A DNA stretch of 64,000 nt. Source: Alkalibacterium subtropicum. GTDB lineage: Bacteria > Bacillota > Bacilli > Lactobacillales > Carnobacteriaceae_A. The notes beneath the pieces were generated by a model that made no database searches, had not been told where the DNA came from, and saw only the letters and a program-made list of their open reading frames with translations. Where the stretch lies: positions 1 through 64,000 of the forward strand of contig NZ_FOLT01000004.1 of assembly GCF_900112455.1 (NCBI RefSeq), written 5' to 3'. Shown here one piece after another: positions 27,389 to 35,878 of the stretch; within the stretch, counting starts at the first letter, position 1; each line of letters starts with the position of its first letter. The position numbers and the translations under genes are program-made.

Positions 27389-27417
27389 TAAAATATCAAA
27401 AATATGGAGGTCATAAT

Positions 27418-27564
27418 ATGTTGTGGACACTGATCGGGTTATTGATTTTATTTTGGCTATTAGGATTCATATTCGAAATCGGTGGAGCTATCATCCATGT
27501 TCTTCTTGTTATTGCCTTACTGGTATTTATCTGGCAAATGATTACCGGAAAAAGAAAACCGTGA
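27418..27564 (+). CDS. lmo0937-type small membrane protein
   Basis: A 48-residue protein: MLWTLIGLLILFWLLGFI, then two glycine-flanked hydrophobic stretches and a basic tail (MITGKRKP). The pattern and length match the small lmo0937 family of Gram-positive membrane proteins, which is stress-linked in some species. Evidence that it is real: GGAGG 8 bases before the ATG, an extended -10 promoter, and a strong terminator right after. Function unknown. Confidence 0.82.
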   Translation: MLWTLIGLLILFWLLGFIFEIGGAIIHVLLVIALLVFIWQMITGKRKP

Positions 27565-27591
27565 CAGAGTCATACAGGGCTAATTGAAAAT

Positions 27592-27625
27592 AGTCCGGGT
27601 GGAATAATCCACCCGGACTGTTTTT
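27592..27625 (+). terminator. Terminator of the small membrane-protein gene
   Basis: AGTCCGGGTGGA, loop ATAA, exact complement, then a T-run. Confidence 0.92.
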
Positions 27626-27685
27626 ATATTTCTCATACCTTTTCATCTCTTTTGATGATAAAATAGTATAAAAAGGAGAATAATT

Positions 27686-28690
27686 ATGCATTGCCCAAAC
27701 TGCACGATACGTAAAAGCGAGTTATCATTCCAGATACCGCTTCATATAAAAGAAATAATTTGTCAACATTTTTCTCATCATTCCCGTTCCTTTACCTGGA
27801 ATAATAATATCTTACATACTTCTGAAGCTGCAAGTAATGACTTAGTGGACTTTTTAAAAGAAATGGATATGGATACCGGGGTTTCCTTCAAACCCCCTCA
27901 TCAAGACTGGATGAATCTGGAAAAGTATGACACCTATCGCAACTCTTCATGGCTGGATGATCTTATTAAAGCTAAGAATATCCGGATGTATTTTCAGCCG
28001 ATCATCACTCAGACCGGTATGATTTATGGTTACGAAATGCTCGCACGATTTTTTGATGATGCCGGAACGATCGTTTATCCGGATAAAGTCTTCCCTGCCG
28101 CGAAACTGCGCGGCAGGACCTTCGCACTGGACCGGCTGTGCCGGATGCAGGGTGTCAGACAGATCAAGCGGTTGTATGACGATCAGAAAGCTTTTATTAA
28201 TTTCATACCAACAGCCATCTATCAGCCAGAGTATTGTTTGAGAACAACGGCTGCCCTGGCAAACAGTTTGTCTATTAAAAGCAACCGTTTTGTTTTTGAA
28301 GTCGTAGAAACCGAACAGGTCGACGATGCAGATCATCTTAAATCCATACTCACTTATTATCAGAACAATGGGTTTGACTATGCTCTGGACGATGTAGGAT
28401 CGGGCTATAACACCCTCGATCTGCTTGGCGAATTGAAGCCTCCCTATGTAAAACTGGATATGACCATTTCTCAAGGGGTGAGTCAGTGTCCTGAAAAACA
28501 GGCTATAGCCATCGCCTTTTTGAAAAAGGCAAAACATTACGGTGCCATGGGCCTAGCTGAAGGCATCGAAAACTTGAGGGACTTTGACTGGCTGAAAGAC
28601 AAAGGCTATGATTTATTCCAAGGCTATCTCTTCGGAAAGCCCCTTCCAGATCCTCTGGAAGAAAAAATCATCGATCTAAATCAGTTTTAA
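27686..28690 (+). CDS. EAL domain protein, likely c-di-GMP phosphodiesterase
   Basis: A 334-residue soluble protein. The first 100 residues begin with a CPNC pair and have no clear domain. From about residue 105 an EAL domain follows: MYFQPII, YEMLARF (EML in place of EAL), INFIPTAIY, FEVVETEQ, YALDDVGSGYNTLDLL, YVKLD, LAEGIEN, and FQGYLFGKP. The metal and general-base residues (Glu, Asn, Glu, DD, Lys, Glu, Gln) are retained, so hydrolysis of cyclic di-GMP is plausible. No GGDEF partner is in the window. AAGGAG precedes the ATG. It may link second-messenger control to motility, as the H-NOX chemoreceptor implies flagella. Confidence 0.88.
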   Translation: MHCPNCTIRKSELSFQIPLHIKEIICQHFSHHSRSFTWNNNILHTSEAASNDLVDFLKEMDMDTGVSFKPPHQDWMNLEKYDTYRNSSWLDDLIKAKNIRMYFQPIITQTGMIYGYEMLARFFDDAGTIVYPDKVFPAAKLRGRTFALDRLCRMQGVRQIKRLYDDQKAFINFIPTAIYQPEYCLRTTAALANSLSIKSNRFVFEVVETEQVDDADHLKSILTYYQNNGFDYALDDVGSGYNTLDLLGELKPPYVKLDMTISQGVSQCPEKQAIAIAFLKKAKHYGAMGLAEGIENLRDFDWLKDKGYDLFQGYLFGKPLPDPLEEKIIDLNQF

Positions 28691-28781
28691 CAGCGGAAAA
28701 ACTGGCAATCAATTAAACCTGGCTGAACCGATCGGATCCTTAATGCGACGATTTCAGGCTGTCAAATAAATGATTGCAAAA

Positions 28782-28821
28782 AAGAGCTAACCTGAGAATA
28801 TGCTTCTTCAGGTTAGCTCTT
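28782..28821. terminator. Bidirectional terminator, EAL gene / DUF1294 gene
   Basis: AAGAGCTAACCTGA and its complement around a 12-base loop, between convergent genes, with A/T tails. Confidence 0.8.
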
Positions 28822-28824
28822 ATT

Positions 28825-29109
28825 TTACTGTATCAACAAAAAGACGATCGCTAAAACGGTGATCAGTGCCGCTGCCGGGAGGCTGATCCTAAATACCAAA
28901 TGCCTGGTTTTATGCCTGAATACTACCATACCGAGCCAAGCGCCAACACCGCCTAATGCAAAGGAACATGTAAGCAGTTGTTTCTCAGAAATTCGATACT
29001 TTCTTTTTAAAGCTCGCTGCTTGTCACTGTAAAATAGAATAAACGTGATGATGTTCATTCCCCCAATAGCTGTTAGCACGAGTCCTTGGATAAGATCAAG
29101 ATCAAACAT
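28825..29109 (-). CDS. DUF1294 membrane protein
   Basis: A 94-residue protein with three hydrophobic segments separated by a basic loop. The family signature is FYSDKQRALKRKYRISEKQLL then FALGGVGAWLGMVVFRHKTRH. DUF1294 proteins are of unknown function. GGGTGA lies upstream of the ATG. It follows the XRE regulator by 45 bases and may be in the same transcript. Confidence 0.87.
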   Translation of the reverse strand: MFDLDLIQGLVLTAIGGMNIITFILFYSDKQRALKRKYRISEKQLLTCSFALGGVGAWLGMVVFRHKTRHLVFRISLPAAALITVLAIVFLLIQ

Positions 29110-29154
29110 TTTATATCACCCACATTCCTAAATAAGTCGTATACTTTTCTTATC

Positions 29155-29376
29155 TTAATGATCCTCATCTTCTTCATCGATATATTCAAGAATGTCGCCA
29201 GGCTGACACGCAAGGACCTGACAGATTTTATTGAGCGTGGAAAACCTTATTGCTCTTGCCTTTCCAGTTTTTAAAATAGAAACATTTGAAAGTGTGATGC
29301 CGACTTCTTCCGAGAGTTCAGTGACACTCATCTTTCGCTTAGCCAGCATGACATCTAAGTTTACTTGTATAGACAT
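29155..29376 (-). CDS. XRE/Cro-type transcriptional regulator (YozG-like)
   Basis: A 73-residue protein made almost entirely of a helix-turn-helix: KRKMSVTELSEEVGITLSNVSILKTGKARAIRFSTL, with an acidic tail. It is the small Cro-like type normally paired with DUF2975 membrane proteins. GGGGG lies 6 bases before the start. It follows the DUF2975 gene by 10 bases, so it may repress its own operon, perhaps at the palindrome at 29961-29974. Confidence 0.9.
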   Translation of the reverse strand: MSIQVNLDVMLAKRKMSVTELSEEVGITLSNVSILKTGKARAIRFSTLNKICQVLACQPGDILEYIDEEDEDH

Positions 29377-29386
29377 AGGAACCCCC

Positions 29387-29866
29387 TCATACCGTTAACT
29401 CATTGTCTTTTTTTAAGTCTAGAGCATTATCCAGTAGTTTTTCCAGGACTGCTGCAAAAACAGCGATAACTGCCGGTGCTGAGACAAATATCAGCCCGAC
29501 CAGAATGACACCCGGTGCATCATCCACTTCCCCTACGATAAAATAGAACGGGAAACTCAATAAATGAACAGCGGCAATGGAAAAGGCATAGCGTTTGATT
29601 TTTCTCAATGTATCGACTGATTTATCTGAAAAGGCTTCATCATGGTCGATGTAGTTAAGAAGCTTATAAGCTTGATACAAAGCTGCTGAAAATGGAAACA
29701 TACTGAGTGATAATGCTGCAAGAATGCCATACAGTACGATCACCATCTGCGTACTGCTCTCTGACGCTTCACGAATGATTGCCGGAAAACCAAAAATGAC
29801 GATGGCCAAGACCGGTAGCATGATAAGTATGACGGCAATTTTTAATACCCATGTTTCTTTTTTCAT
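29387..29866 (-). CDS. DUF2975 membrane protein
   Basis: A 159-residue protein with four membrane spans and the family segment YQAYKLLNYIDHDEAFSDKSVDTLRKIKRYA between spans 2 and 3. DUF2975 proteins are commonly encoded with a small XRE regulator, as here; function unknown, presumably a membrane sensor or antagonist of the regulator. GGGAGTGGAT precedes the ATG. Confidence 0.87.
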   Translation of the reverse strand: MKKETWVLKIAVILIMLPVLAIVIFGFPAIIREASESSTQMVIVLYGILAALSLSMFPFSAALYQAYKLLNYIDHDEAFSDKSVDTLRKIKRYAFSIAAVHLLSFPFYFIVGEVDDAPGVILVGLIFVSAPAVIAVFAAVLEKLLDNALDLKKDNELTV

Positions 29867-29898
29867 CTACATCCACTCCCATTTTATTTGTCCCCCTC

Positions 29899-29927
29899 AT
29901 TCTATCTATATATTTGTCGAATATCAA
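29899..29927 (-). promoter_or_regulatory. Promoter of the DUF2975-XRE operon
   Basis: TTGATA, 17 bases, TAGAAT on the minus strand, about 33 bases before the DUF2975 start. Confidence 0.65.
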
Positions 29928-29960
29928 TAAAAAATTATTGATATTAAATAATAGTTAAGG

Positions 29961-29974
29961 ATCGTTTAAACGAT
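29961..29974. promoter_or_regulatory. Perfect 14-bp palindrome, possible operator
   Basis: ATCGTTTAAACGAT is a perfect palindrome about 34 bases upstream of the -35 box of the DUF2975-XRE operon. It may be a regulator site; no second copy was noticed. Confidence 0.3.
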
Positions 29975-30050
29975 AAAAGGACAGTTTTATGCAGTGAACC
30001 ATCCTTCGGCATTCATATCTTGTCTAAGTCACCGTTTCGATAATAAACAT

Positions 30051-30093
30051 AAAAAAGCGGATCCGGGTTTCATTCATCCCGCATCCACTTTTT
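30051..30093 (-). terminator. Terminator of the vanY-capA operon
   Basis: AAAAAGTGGATGCGGG pairs with a near-complement, followed by six T on the minus strand, just past the CapA stop. Confidence 0.77.
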
Positions 30094-30116
30094 AACTGTC
30101 CAGATATCGATACAGA

Positions 30117-31439
30117 TCAGTCTTGTTCTGTATCCGACTCTTCCATCATGTTGATTCTTTCCATTGTTCTTTCGTAGGAACCTCTCATCCGTTCCTTATA
30201 ACCCTCAGACAAGCTCGAGTCTTCCAGCGCAGATTCTACTGGAAGGATCCGATACGTATACGGAGCTCCGCCCGTATCACTGTGACGGTAGACCCAGGTC
30301 GGAATGAATTCTACATTCTCGATCGTTGTCTCACCAGTCAATTCGTTTTTCTGAACATCTACATTTACGATGACCCCGTCTTCTGTGGGTTCCATTCCTT
30401 GACCAAGGGTTTCTCGGCGCTGATTGGAAACGAAATTGCCCAGTGAATAGGTCACGAATGCTTCATTGCCATCCACTTCGATAAATTCAGCTTGATGAAC
30501 AACATGAGGATGGCTGCCGAAGATGATATCTACGCCTTCGCGTGCCAGGATCTCAGCGTTGGCTGTCTGCACTGTGTTTGGATCACGGGTATATTCGCTT
30601 CCCCAGTGCATATAAGCTACGATAATATCCGGTTCCTGCGCTTTCACACGTTCAATGTCAGCAACCATCTGCGCTTCATCGATCGTATTGACCATAGTAT
30701 CGATTTCTTCAGCAGAATACTGGGAACCCAGTCCATTCAAATGTTCTGTGTACCCGATTACCGCTACTTTGATGCCTTCAACATCCTTGATCAGAAATCG
30801 TTCGTCCGGTTCGGGACTGGAACTGAATGTTCCTACGGCATCCATCCCTTTCTCTTCGATCACTTCAGCCGTTCGTCTCAAACCTTCAGCCCGGGTATCC
30901 AGACTATGATTATTCGCTGTGACGATCGTATCGAAACCGGCATATAAAAGAGCATCTGCCAGTTCATCCGGTGCATTGAATAACGGGTAGCCACTGTATT
31001 CTCTTGAGTCTCCCGCCAGCGTCGTTTCCAGATTGGCCAGTGCCAGATCCGCTTCTTCAATATAGGGTTTGACATCATCGAATACCGAGTTGAAGTTATA
31101 TATCCCTTCCGGATTATTCCGGGCCGCGATCAGCTGGTTTCCGTGAGCCATGACATCCCCTACGGCAGAGATCTGGATATCGATGAATGTTTCCTCCGGT
31201 TCTTCGGGCTCCTGAGCCGTTTCATCACCAGTATCGGTTTCACCATTATCACTTGTCTGATCTTCACCGAAATTCTCCGGTGTTTCTTCGATCTCTTCTG
31301 TGGTGTCGGGTGTCTCTTCATTATTCTCAAATGGATTGGCAAATACAAAGATCCCTGCCACTATAACGACAACGACTAATGCAACGATGGCCAGTATGAG
31401 GCCTGTACGTTTACTGCTTCTTCTATTATTGGATCTCAA
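30117..31439 (-). CDS. CapA family membrane-anchored metallophosphatase-like protein
   Basis: A 440-residue protein: basic N terminus, one membrane span (residues 13-34), an acidic linker to about residue 85, then a CapA/PGA-capsule-synthesis domain. Domain motifs: ISAVGDVMAHGNQ, LANLETTLAGD, VTANNHSLDTRAEG, YMHWGSEYTRDPN, and IIFGSHPHVVHQ. The family is linked to poly-gamma-glutamate or cell-surface polymer export, but no other PGA genes are nearby. It starts with TTG, overlapping the VanY-type gene by 14 bases; GAGAGGGG supplies the ribosome site. Confidence 0.88.
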   Translation of the reverse strand: MRSNNRRSSKRTGLILAIVALVVVVIVAGIFVFANPFENNEETPDTTEEIEETPENFGEDQTSDNGETDTGDETAQEPEEPEETFIDIQISAVGDVMAHGNQLIAARNNPEGIYNFNSVFDDVKPYIEEADLALANLETTLAGDSREYSGYPLFNAPDELADALLYAGFDTIVTANNHSLDTRAEGLRRTAEVIEEKGMDAVGTFSSSPEPDERFLIKDVEGIKVAVIGYTEHLNGLGSQYSAEEIDTMVNTIDEAQMVADIERVKAQEPDIIVAYMHWGSEYTRDPNTVQTANAEILAREGVDIIFGSHPHVVHQAEFIEVDGNEAFVTYSLGNFVSNQRRETLGQGMEPTEDGVIVNVDVQKNELTGETTIENVEFIPTWVYRHSDTGGAPYTYRILPVESALEDSSLSEGYKERMRGSYERTMERINMMEESDTEQD

Positions 31440-32379
31440 TGTCTAATCCCCTCTCAACTAGGTATTCTTCATAGGTCAGACCGCTTTCATAGACATCGGT
31501 AGCCAGTTCTTCTCCTAAATAGCGCAGATGCCAAGGTTCATAAACATACCCTGTGATTTCGGATTTTCCCTCAGGATATCTTATGATGAACCCGAATTCA
31601 TGGGCATTCTCTTTTACCCATTGCCCTTCTTCTGTTGCCCCGAAAGCCGATGTGATCTGCAAGTTCACACTTTCACTGGTGACATCCATCACCAGTCCGG
31701 TCTGATGTTCACTCTCTCCAGCTCTGGCACTGTACTTGTTTGCGGCTTCCTCGCCGTGATTGGATGCATAATTTCGAAACAACTGGACTTGAGTATTATA
31801 TGAGCGATAACCTGACCGTGCATGCAGGATGATGCCTTCTGCTTCAGCCGCATCAAACATTTCTTTCAAGGCATCTGCTGCAACTTGTCTCATCTGCTTG
31901 ATTTCCGGATTCGGCAGGACAGTAGGCACTTCAACTGTCACCAAATTTTCCGGAACATACTCTTCAGGCAGACTATACTGTTTATTCACGAGTACGGCTA
32001 TGCTGGACGGATTCAGGATATCCTCTTCTAGTTCAAGTTGAGGTATCTCATTCTCTGAAACGTCTGTCTGCTCTTCTTCATCAGTGTCCGCATCATTTTC
32101 TTCAGCAGAATCACCTTCTTTGGTTTCATCAGACTCTTCCCCGTTCTGGCTGTTTCCATTATCTCCGTCTGGCGACTCATCTGTCTCTTCATTATCACTT
32201 TCTTCAGGCTGATTTTCCACATCATCTGTATCGTTATCATCTGATGATATTTGCTCAGATTCGTCGATATCTTCCTGACCGGGTTCGCCAGCAGGGTCCT
32301 CATCAGTCTGAGCGCATGCGCCAAGCATCGTCAAGCTCATGATCATACCTGTCGTCAGTAACCATTTTTTCATAAGCAT
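31426..32379 (-). CDS. D-alanyl-D-alanine carboxypeptidase lipoprotein, VanY type
   Basis: A 317-residue exported lipoprotein that trims the terminal D-Ala of peptidoglycan stems. Signal peptide with lipobox LGAC at about residues 19-22, a linker of roughly 90 residues dominated by Asp, Glu and Ser, then the LAS/VanY domain. Zinc ligands: the His and Asp in SEHQTGLVMDV and the His in EPWHLRY; SGYRSYNTQ is the usual substrate loop. AAAGGAG precedes the ATG. It is co-transcribed with CapA, suggesting a joint cell-wall role. Confidence 0.92.
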   Translation of the reverse strand: MLMKKWLLTTGMIMSLTMLGACAQTDEDPAGEPGQEDIDESEQISSDDNDTDDVENQPEESDNEETDESPDGDNGNSQNGEESDETKEGDSAEENDADTDEEEQTDVSENEIPQLELEEDILNPSSIAVLVNKQYSLPEEYVPENLVTVEVPTVLPNPEIKQMRQVAADALKEMFDAAEAEGIILHARSGYRSYNTQVQLFRNYASNHGEEAANKYSARAGESEHQTGLVMDVTSESVNLQITSAFGATEEGQWVKENAHEFGFIIRYPEGKSEITGYVYEPWHLRYLGEELATDVYESGLTYEEYLVERGLDIEIQ

Positions 32380-32492
32380 TTATTAATCTCCTTTGGATAA
32401 TCTTTCTAACTCAAAACTCACCTATATCTTAACACATTTCCAGCATTTCTGTTTAATCTGAACAAGTTTGTCATTGTTCTCTTACTTTTCCA

Positions 32493-33068
32493 CTAAACTT
32501 TGAGACACCCTCTAAAGCCACGCGAACCGTAATAGGAGTCTGCGCCGTTATGATAGACAAATACAGTATCATATCGGCGATCACAGAACAGCGCACCACC
32601 CAGTGCCCTGATTTTCTCAGGTGTCCTGATCCAGCTCGATGTTCTACTATCGCATTCTTCAAGCTGCTGGAGATGTCTGTACTGGTTTTCATCAAGCAGC
32701 TTTATCCCCATTTGCTCTGTCATATTTACCGCACTGTCTTCTGGCGGGAATTTTTTTCTGGACTTCAATGCAGCATCATCATAACATACTTTTCTGCGAC
32801 CTTTAGGAGTTTCTTTTGAACAATCAAAAAATAACAGTTCGCCAGTAGAGGCGTCTCTGCCGACCACGTCTGGTTCCCCTTTTGTCTGTTCCATAGCCTG
32901 AAGGGTCGCAAGTGCTTTATCATTGTTTTCCAGTCTATTTAAAACATCACTCCAGGTGATGCCAGCGTGTCGGTAAGTATGGACTTCAAACCGTTTTTTT
33001 AATGTGGAGATTAGAATCTGACTATCTTCAGCTATACATTTATCTTCAAAATTATTCACTTCAGTCAA
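32493..33068 (-). CDS. DUF4256 protein
   Basis: A 191-residue soluble protein matching DUF4256 along its whole length: HAGITWSDVLNRLE, MEQTKGEPDVVG, LLFFDCSKETPKGRRKVCYD, SRKKFPPEDSAVNMTEQMGI, and the C-terminal LFCDRRYDTVFVYHNGADS. Function unknown. I prefer the TTG at 33068, spaced from GAAGGTGAG; the GTG 9 bases earlier is inside that site. It overlaps the hydrolase gene by 8 bases. Confidence 0.87.
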   Translation of the reverse strand: MTEVNNFEDKCIAEDSQILISTLKKRFEVHTYRHAGITWSDVLNRLENNDKALATLQAMEQTKGEPDVVGRDASTGELLFFDCSKETPKGRRKVCYDDAALKSRKKFPPEDSAVNMTEQMGIKLLDENQYRHLQQLEECDSRTSSWIRTPEKIRALGGALFCDRRYDTVFVYHNGADSYYGSRGFRGCLKV

Positions 33069-33813
33069 TATTCTCACCTTCGCTGGTTATAAAGTCGTTG
33101 ATCAGTCGTACGATCTCCTCGTGCTGTTCTTTCCGGGACAGATCACTTTCTCTATCGCCTTCCTGAAATCCGTAGGCTCCAAAGTTAGAATGGTTGCCGC
33201 CTTCTATTTCGGCATAGACCGTCTCTTCAGGCAAGAGACGTTTTGTCTGTTCGAACTGTTCAGTATCAAGTATACCATCCTGTGAGCCGGTAATCGAAAG
33301 AATAGAAAGGTCTGAATCTGACAAGTCACTGTTATCACTTGGATAAGCAGCTAGAAAGACTAGTCCGTCGATCTGTTCCGCATGTTCTTCGGCATAAATC
33401 GCAGCACTGGCTCCGCCTAATGAGTGACCAGCCAGCCACCATTCTTTTTCTGAGGGGTTAGCTTCTTTGATCTCTTCGATCGCATCAGTATCGAGTATAG
33501 CTAAATTCACTGGCATATCTGGAATGAAAACCTGATATCCTTGTTCACTCAGCTTCATGGCTAAGGGCAGGTAGGCAGCATTCTCCACCAGACCTCCCTG
33601 ATAGAGAACGATCTGTCCGATGATTTCATCAGGCGTGATCTTGATCCAGTCATCTTCCTGGCTGACAGTGTCATCTTCCAATGAGCTTGCCGCTTCTGGT
33701 AAAGCCTCATACGTATTGAGCCGCAGATAGATATAGGCAGAGAATAAAATCAGTAATATGACGATACCTATCCCTAAGGCCCATCTTTTCCACGATCGAT
33801 GTTTTGATTTCAT
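33061..33813 (-). CDS. Membrane-anchored alpha/beta hydrolase
   Basis: A 250-residue serine hydrolase with a basic N terminus and one membrane span (residues about 12-32), so the enzyme domain is outside. The nucleophile elbow is WLAGHSLGGASAA; acid in ITGSQDGILD and His in IEGGNHSNFG. The layout resembles the carboxylesterase-like Abhydrolase_5 family. The start at 33813 is 9-12 bases after GGAGGGAG. Substrate unknown; co-transcribed with DUF4256. Confidence 0.85.
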   Translation of the reverse strand: MKSKHRSWKRWALGIGIVILLILFSAYIYLRLNTYEALPEAASSLEDDTVSQEDDWIKITPDEIIGQIVLYQGGLVENAAYLPLAMKLSEQGYQVFIPDMPVNLAILDTDAIEEIKEANPSEKEWWLAGHSLGGASAAIYAEEHAEQIDGLVFLAAYPSDNSDLSDSDLSILSITGSQDGILDTEQFEQTKRLLPEETVYAEIEGGNHSNFGAYGFQEGDRESDLSRKEQHEEIVRLINDFITSEGENID

Positions 33814-33885
33814 CTTTCCACACTCCCTCCTGAAATAGTTTCTCACCTTTAAATCACTACGATTCTCATGTCGACCGTCTGAAGA

Positions 33886-34389
33886 TCACTTTAGAGTGGC
33901 CACTATTTTTACCTCATCCCAGCTTAATTCTCTCGTTGGAACAATGACCGCAGAACGACTGCTGTCGTATATCAGAATCATATCATCATACTGTTCGATC
34001 CTTTTTATGTCTTTCAGCTTCAGTTCTTCCTGAGCCTTATCACCTGTTACCGTTACCGCATCTTCACTGATAGTCAGTGTTTTCTCTCCAAACAAACCGT
34101 CTTTTTTTCCTTTTGACAACATCTTTCTGGTTTGTTTTAGGATGACCTTTCGGTACTGATCCGGGAAATAAAGGACCCCTAACCCGAAAAATCCTGTAGC
34201 AATAATCATCCAATAAATGGCCGGCTGGCTGAATAGAACGGTGCCTATAAAATAAATCAATACGGAAAACATAAGAGGGATCAAAAGACGTAAAAACCAG
34301 TACGTTTTTCTTTGAGCAGGTGAATCTATTATATAGTGAAGGTTAAATTGAATAAAGTCTTCCTCATTTACTTCATAATTAATGATCAT
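33886..34389 (-). CDS. YcxB-like membrane protein
   Basis: A 167-residue protein with two membrane spans near residues 30-75 (LLIPLMFSVLIYFIGTVLF and YWMIIATGFFGLGVLYF), followed by a PH-like beta domain ending ILIYDSSRSAVIVPTREL. This is the YcxB-like layout; function unknown. The start at 34389 follows GTGGGG by 5 bases. It comes shortly after the toroid-fold protein and probably shares its transcript. Confidence 0.78.
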   Translation of the reverse strand: MIINYEVNEEDFIQFNLHYIIDSPAQRKTYWFLRLLIPLMFSVLIYFIGTVLFSQPAIYWMIIATGFFGLGVLYFPDQYRKVILKQTRKMLSKGKKDGLFGEKTLTISEDAVTVTGDKAQEELKLKDIKRIEQYDDMILIYDSSRSAVIVPTRELSWDEVKIVATLK

Positions 34390-34433
34390 GCAATCCCCAC
34401 GTTCTCTTTTATATATTACTTTCCTAAAATCTG

Positions 34434-35423
34434 TCACTGGTTTCCATAAAACTGTTTGAAAATTTTACAGACAGCTAAGTTCAGATAACATTGTATTCGT
34501 TCTTTGTCTCGACCTGAACTAATTTTGAACTGCCATAAGCCTGACTCCAGCTGTTCATCAACTAGCCACTGCAATCCTCTTTTAATGCCAGGATAAGATG
34601 GCGGGAATCCAAGAAGCGACAGAGAATCTAACACAGATATTAAGTCAGCATAACAGAACGGATAGACAAACTGTTTCCAATATTTTTTATCCTGTCTGTC
34701 AGGATAGATGTCTCGTTTAAAAATATAACGACTGACCAGTTCGCCTGCCTCTATAATATCCTGTCGTTTTTTGTACTTCGGATGTACAGAAAAGGCCCGC
34801 AGCACTACTGCAGTAATCATGTATGAAGAAGGCTGAGTTAAATCAGGTTCAATCGTTTTGTGATAGGCATAAGTGACATCGATGTTATACTTTTTTGTTC
34901 TGAATGGAAGCGCCCAGCCTCCATCGTTCTGCCGTGTACTTATTAACCAGTCCAGAGCCGCAATAATTCTTTCATCATTTGAATAGCCTGCTTTAATAAG
35001 AAGTTCCGTGATTCCGGCTGTAAAGTTTGGTGTATACTGTTTGTCATAAATACCTCGGAAATCTCCCTGATCTGTCTGAACAGAAAAGAAATATTCAGCT
35101 GCATTTTTAATGGCCGAATGAGTGCGATCCAGATTATACATTTCAACGAGTTTACCTAAATTTTTGAATGACTGATACTGATTCAAGTTAGTCATATCCG
35201 TATGATCACGTTGTTGAGGATACTTCCAAAATCCCTGTGGATCCTGTTTGTTTTTCAATTTCAAGACTTCTTCTGCTGTCCAGCATAACTCAAAACGAAC
35301 TTTCCGGTTACATAAATCCTTATATACCTTAAGTTTTAAGGCTGCATCACTCTTTTTTATTAAAGGAACAATTGGATCATAGTTCAACTGCTCCAACCAA
35401 AGCTGATTGTATTCGCCAGTCAT
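34434..35423 (-). CDS. Prenyltransferase/squalene-cyclase-like alpha-toroid protein
   Basis: A 329-residue soluble protein built of repeated helical units, each with a QD/QN-G-x-W or related turn: KQDPQGFWKYP, SVQTDQGDFRGI, STRQNDGGWALPF, and LESGLWQFKIS. This is the (alpha/alpha)6 toroid of prenyltransferase beta subunits and terpene cyclases, but the DxDD cyclase motif is absent. Enzyme activity is therefore doubtful; the fold can also act as a binding scaffold. It precedes a YcxB-like gene. Function not known. Confidence 0.72.
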   Translation of the reverse strand: MTGEYNQLWLEQLNYDPIVPLIKKSDAALKLKVYKDLCNRKVRFELCWTAEEVLKLKNKQDPQGFWKYPQQRDHTDMTNLNQYQSFKNLGKLVEMYNLDRTHSAIKNAAEYFFSVQTDQGDFRGIYDKQYTPNFTAGITELLIKAGYSNDERIIAALDWLISTRQNDGGWALPFRTKKYNIDVTYAYHKTIEPDLTQPSSYMITAVVLRAFSVHPKYKKRQDIIEAGELVSRYIFKRDIYPDRQDKKYWKQFVYPFCYADLISVLDSLSLLGFPPSYPGIKRGLQWLVDEQLESGLWQFKISSGRDKERIQCYLNLAVCKIFKQFYGNQ

Positions 35424-35501
35424 AATATCATCTCCTCATATGGAGGGTGCGATTTGCTTGAAAAGTGATCTATCCTTCAATTGATAGTTCTATTCTACAC
35501 T

Positions 35502-35536
35502 AAAACAGCAACTGTTATTAACAACAGTTGCTGTTT
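35502..35536. terminator. Terminator after ywbE
   Basis: AAAACAGCAACTGTT, a 5-base loop and its complement immediately past the ywbE stop, with T tracts on either strand. Confidence 0.8.
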
Positions 35537-35538
35537 TT

Positions 35539-35733
35539 TCAATTTTCTATTTTTTTCACTCGTCCGACAATACCGCTTTCCAGTCTCACTTTGATGCCGT
35601 GATGATGTGATTTTGAGTTAGTTAAGATATCTTTGACTACACCTTCTGTCAGTTTGCCTGAACGCTGATCTTGCTTCTGTACGACTTTCACTTTTTTACC
35701 CGGTTCTATATCTGCCCGTTTTGTTCCATCCAT
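35539..35733 (-). CDS. ywbE: YwbE family protein
   Basis: A 64-residue basic protein that matches YwbE throughout: ADIEPGKKVKVVQKQDQRSGKL, then VKDILTNSKSHHHGIKVRL and GIVGRVKKI. The family is a small SH3-like beta barrel of unknown role. AAGGAG precedes the ATG. It has its own terminator. Confidence 0.93.
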   Translation of the reverse strand: MDGTKRADIEPGKKVKVVQKQDQRSGKLTEGVVKDILTNSKSHHHGIKVRLESGIVGRVKKIEN

Positions 35734-35878
35734 ATGTGTATGCTCCTTATTAAATAATTGGTTTAACTTATGTTCTAATGTTCTTCCTTATATTAACACA
35801 AACAAGCGAAAGTAAGCAGGTATAGAGCATCTAGTGATTTCCTGCAAAATCCTATCGTTTAATAAAAAGAAAAAAGTC

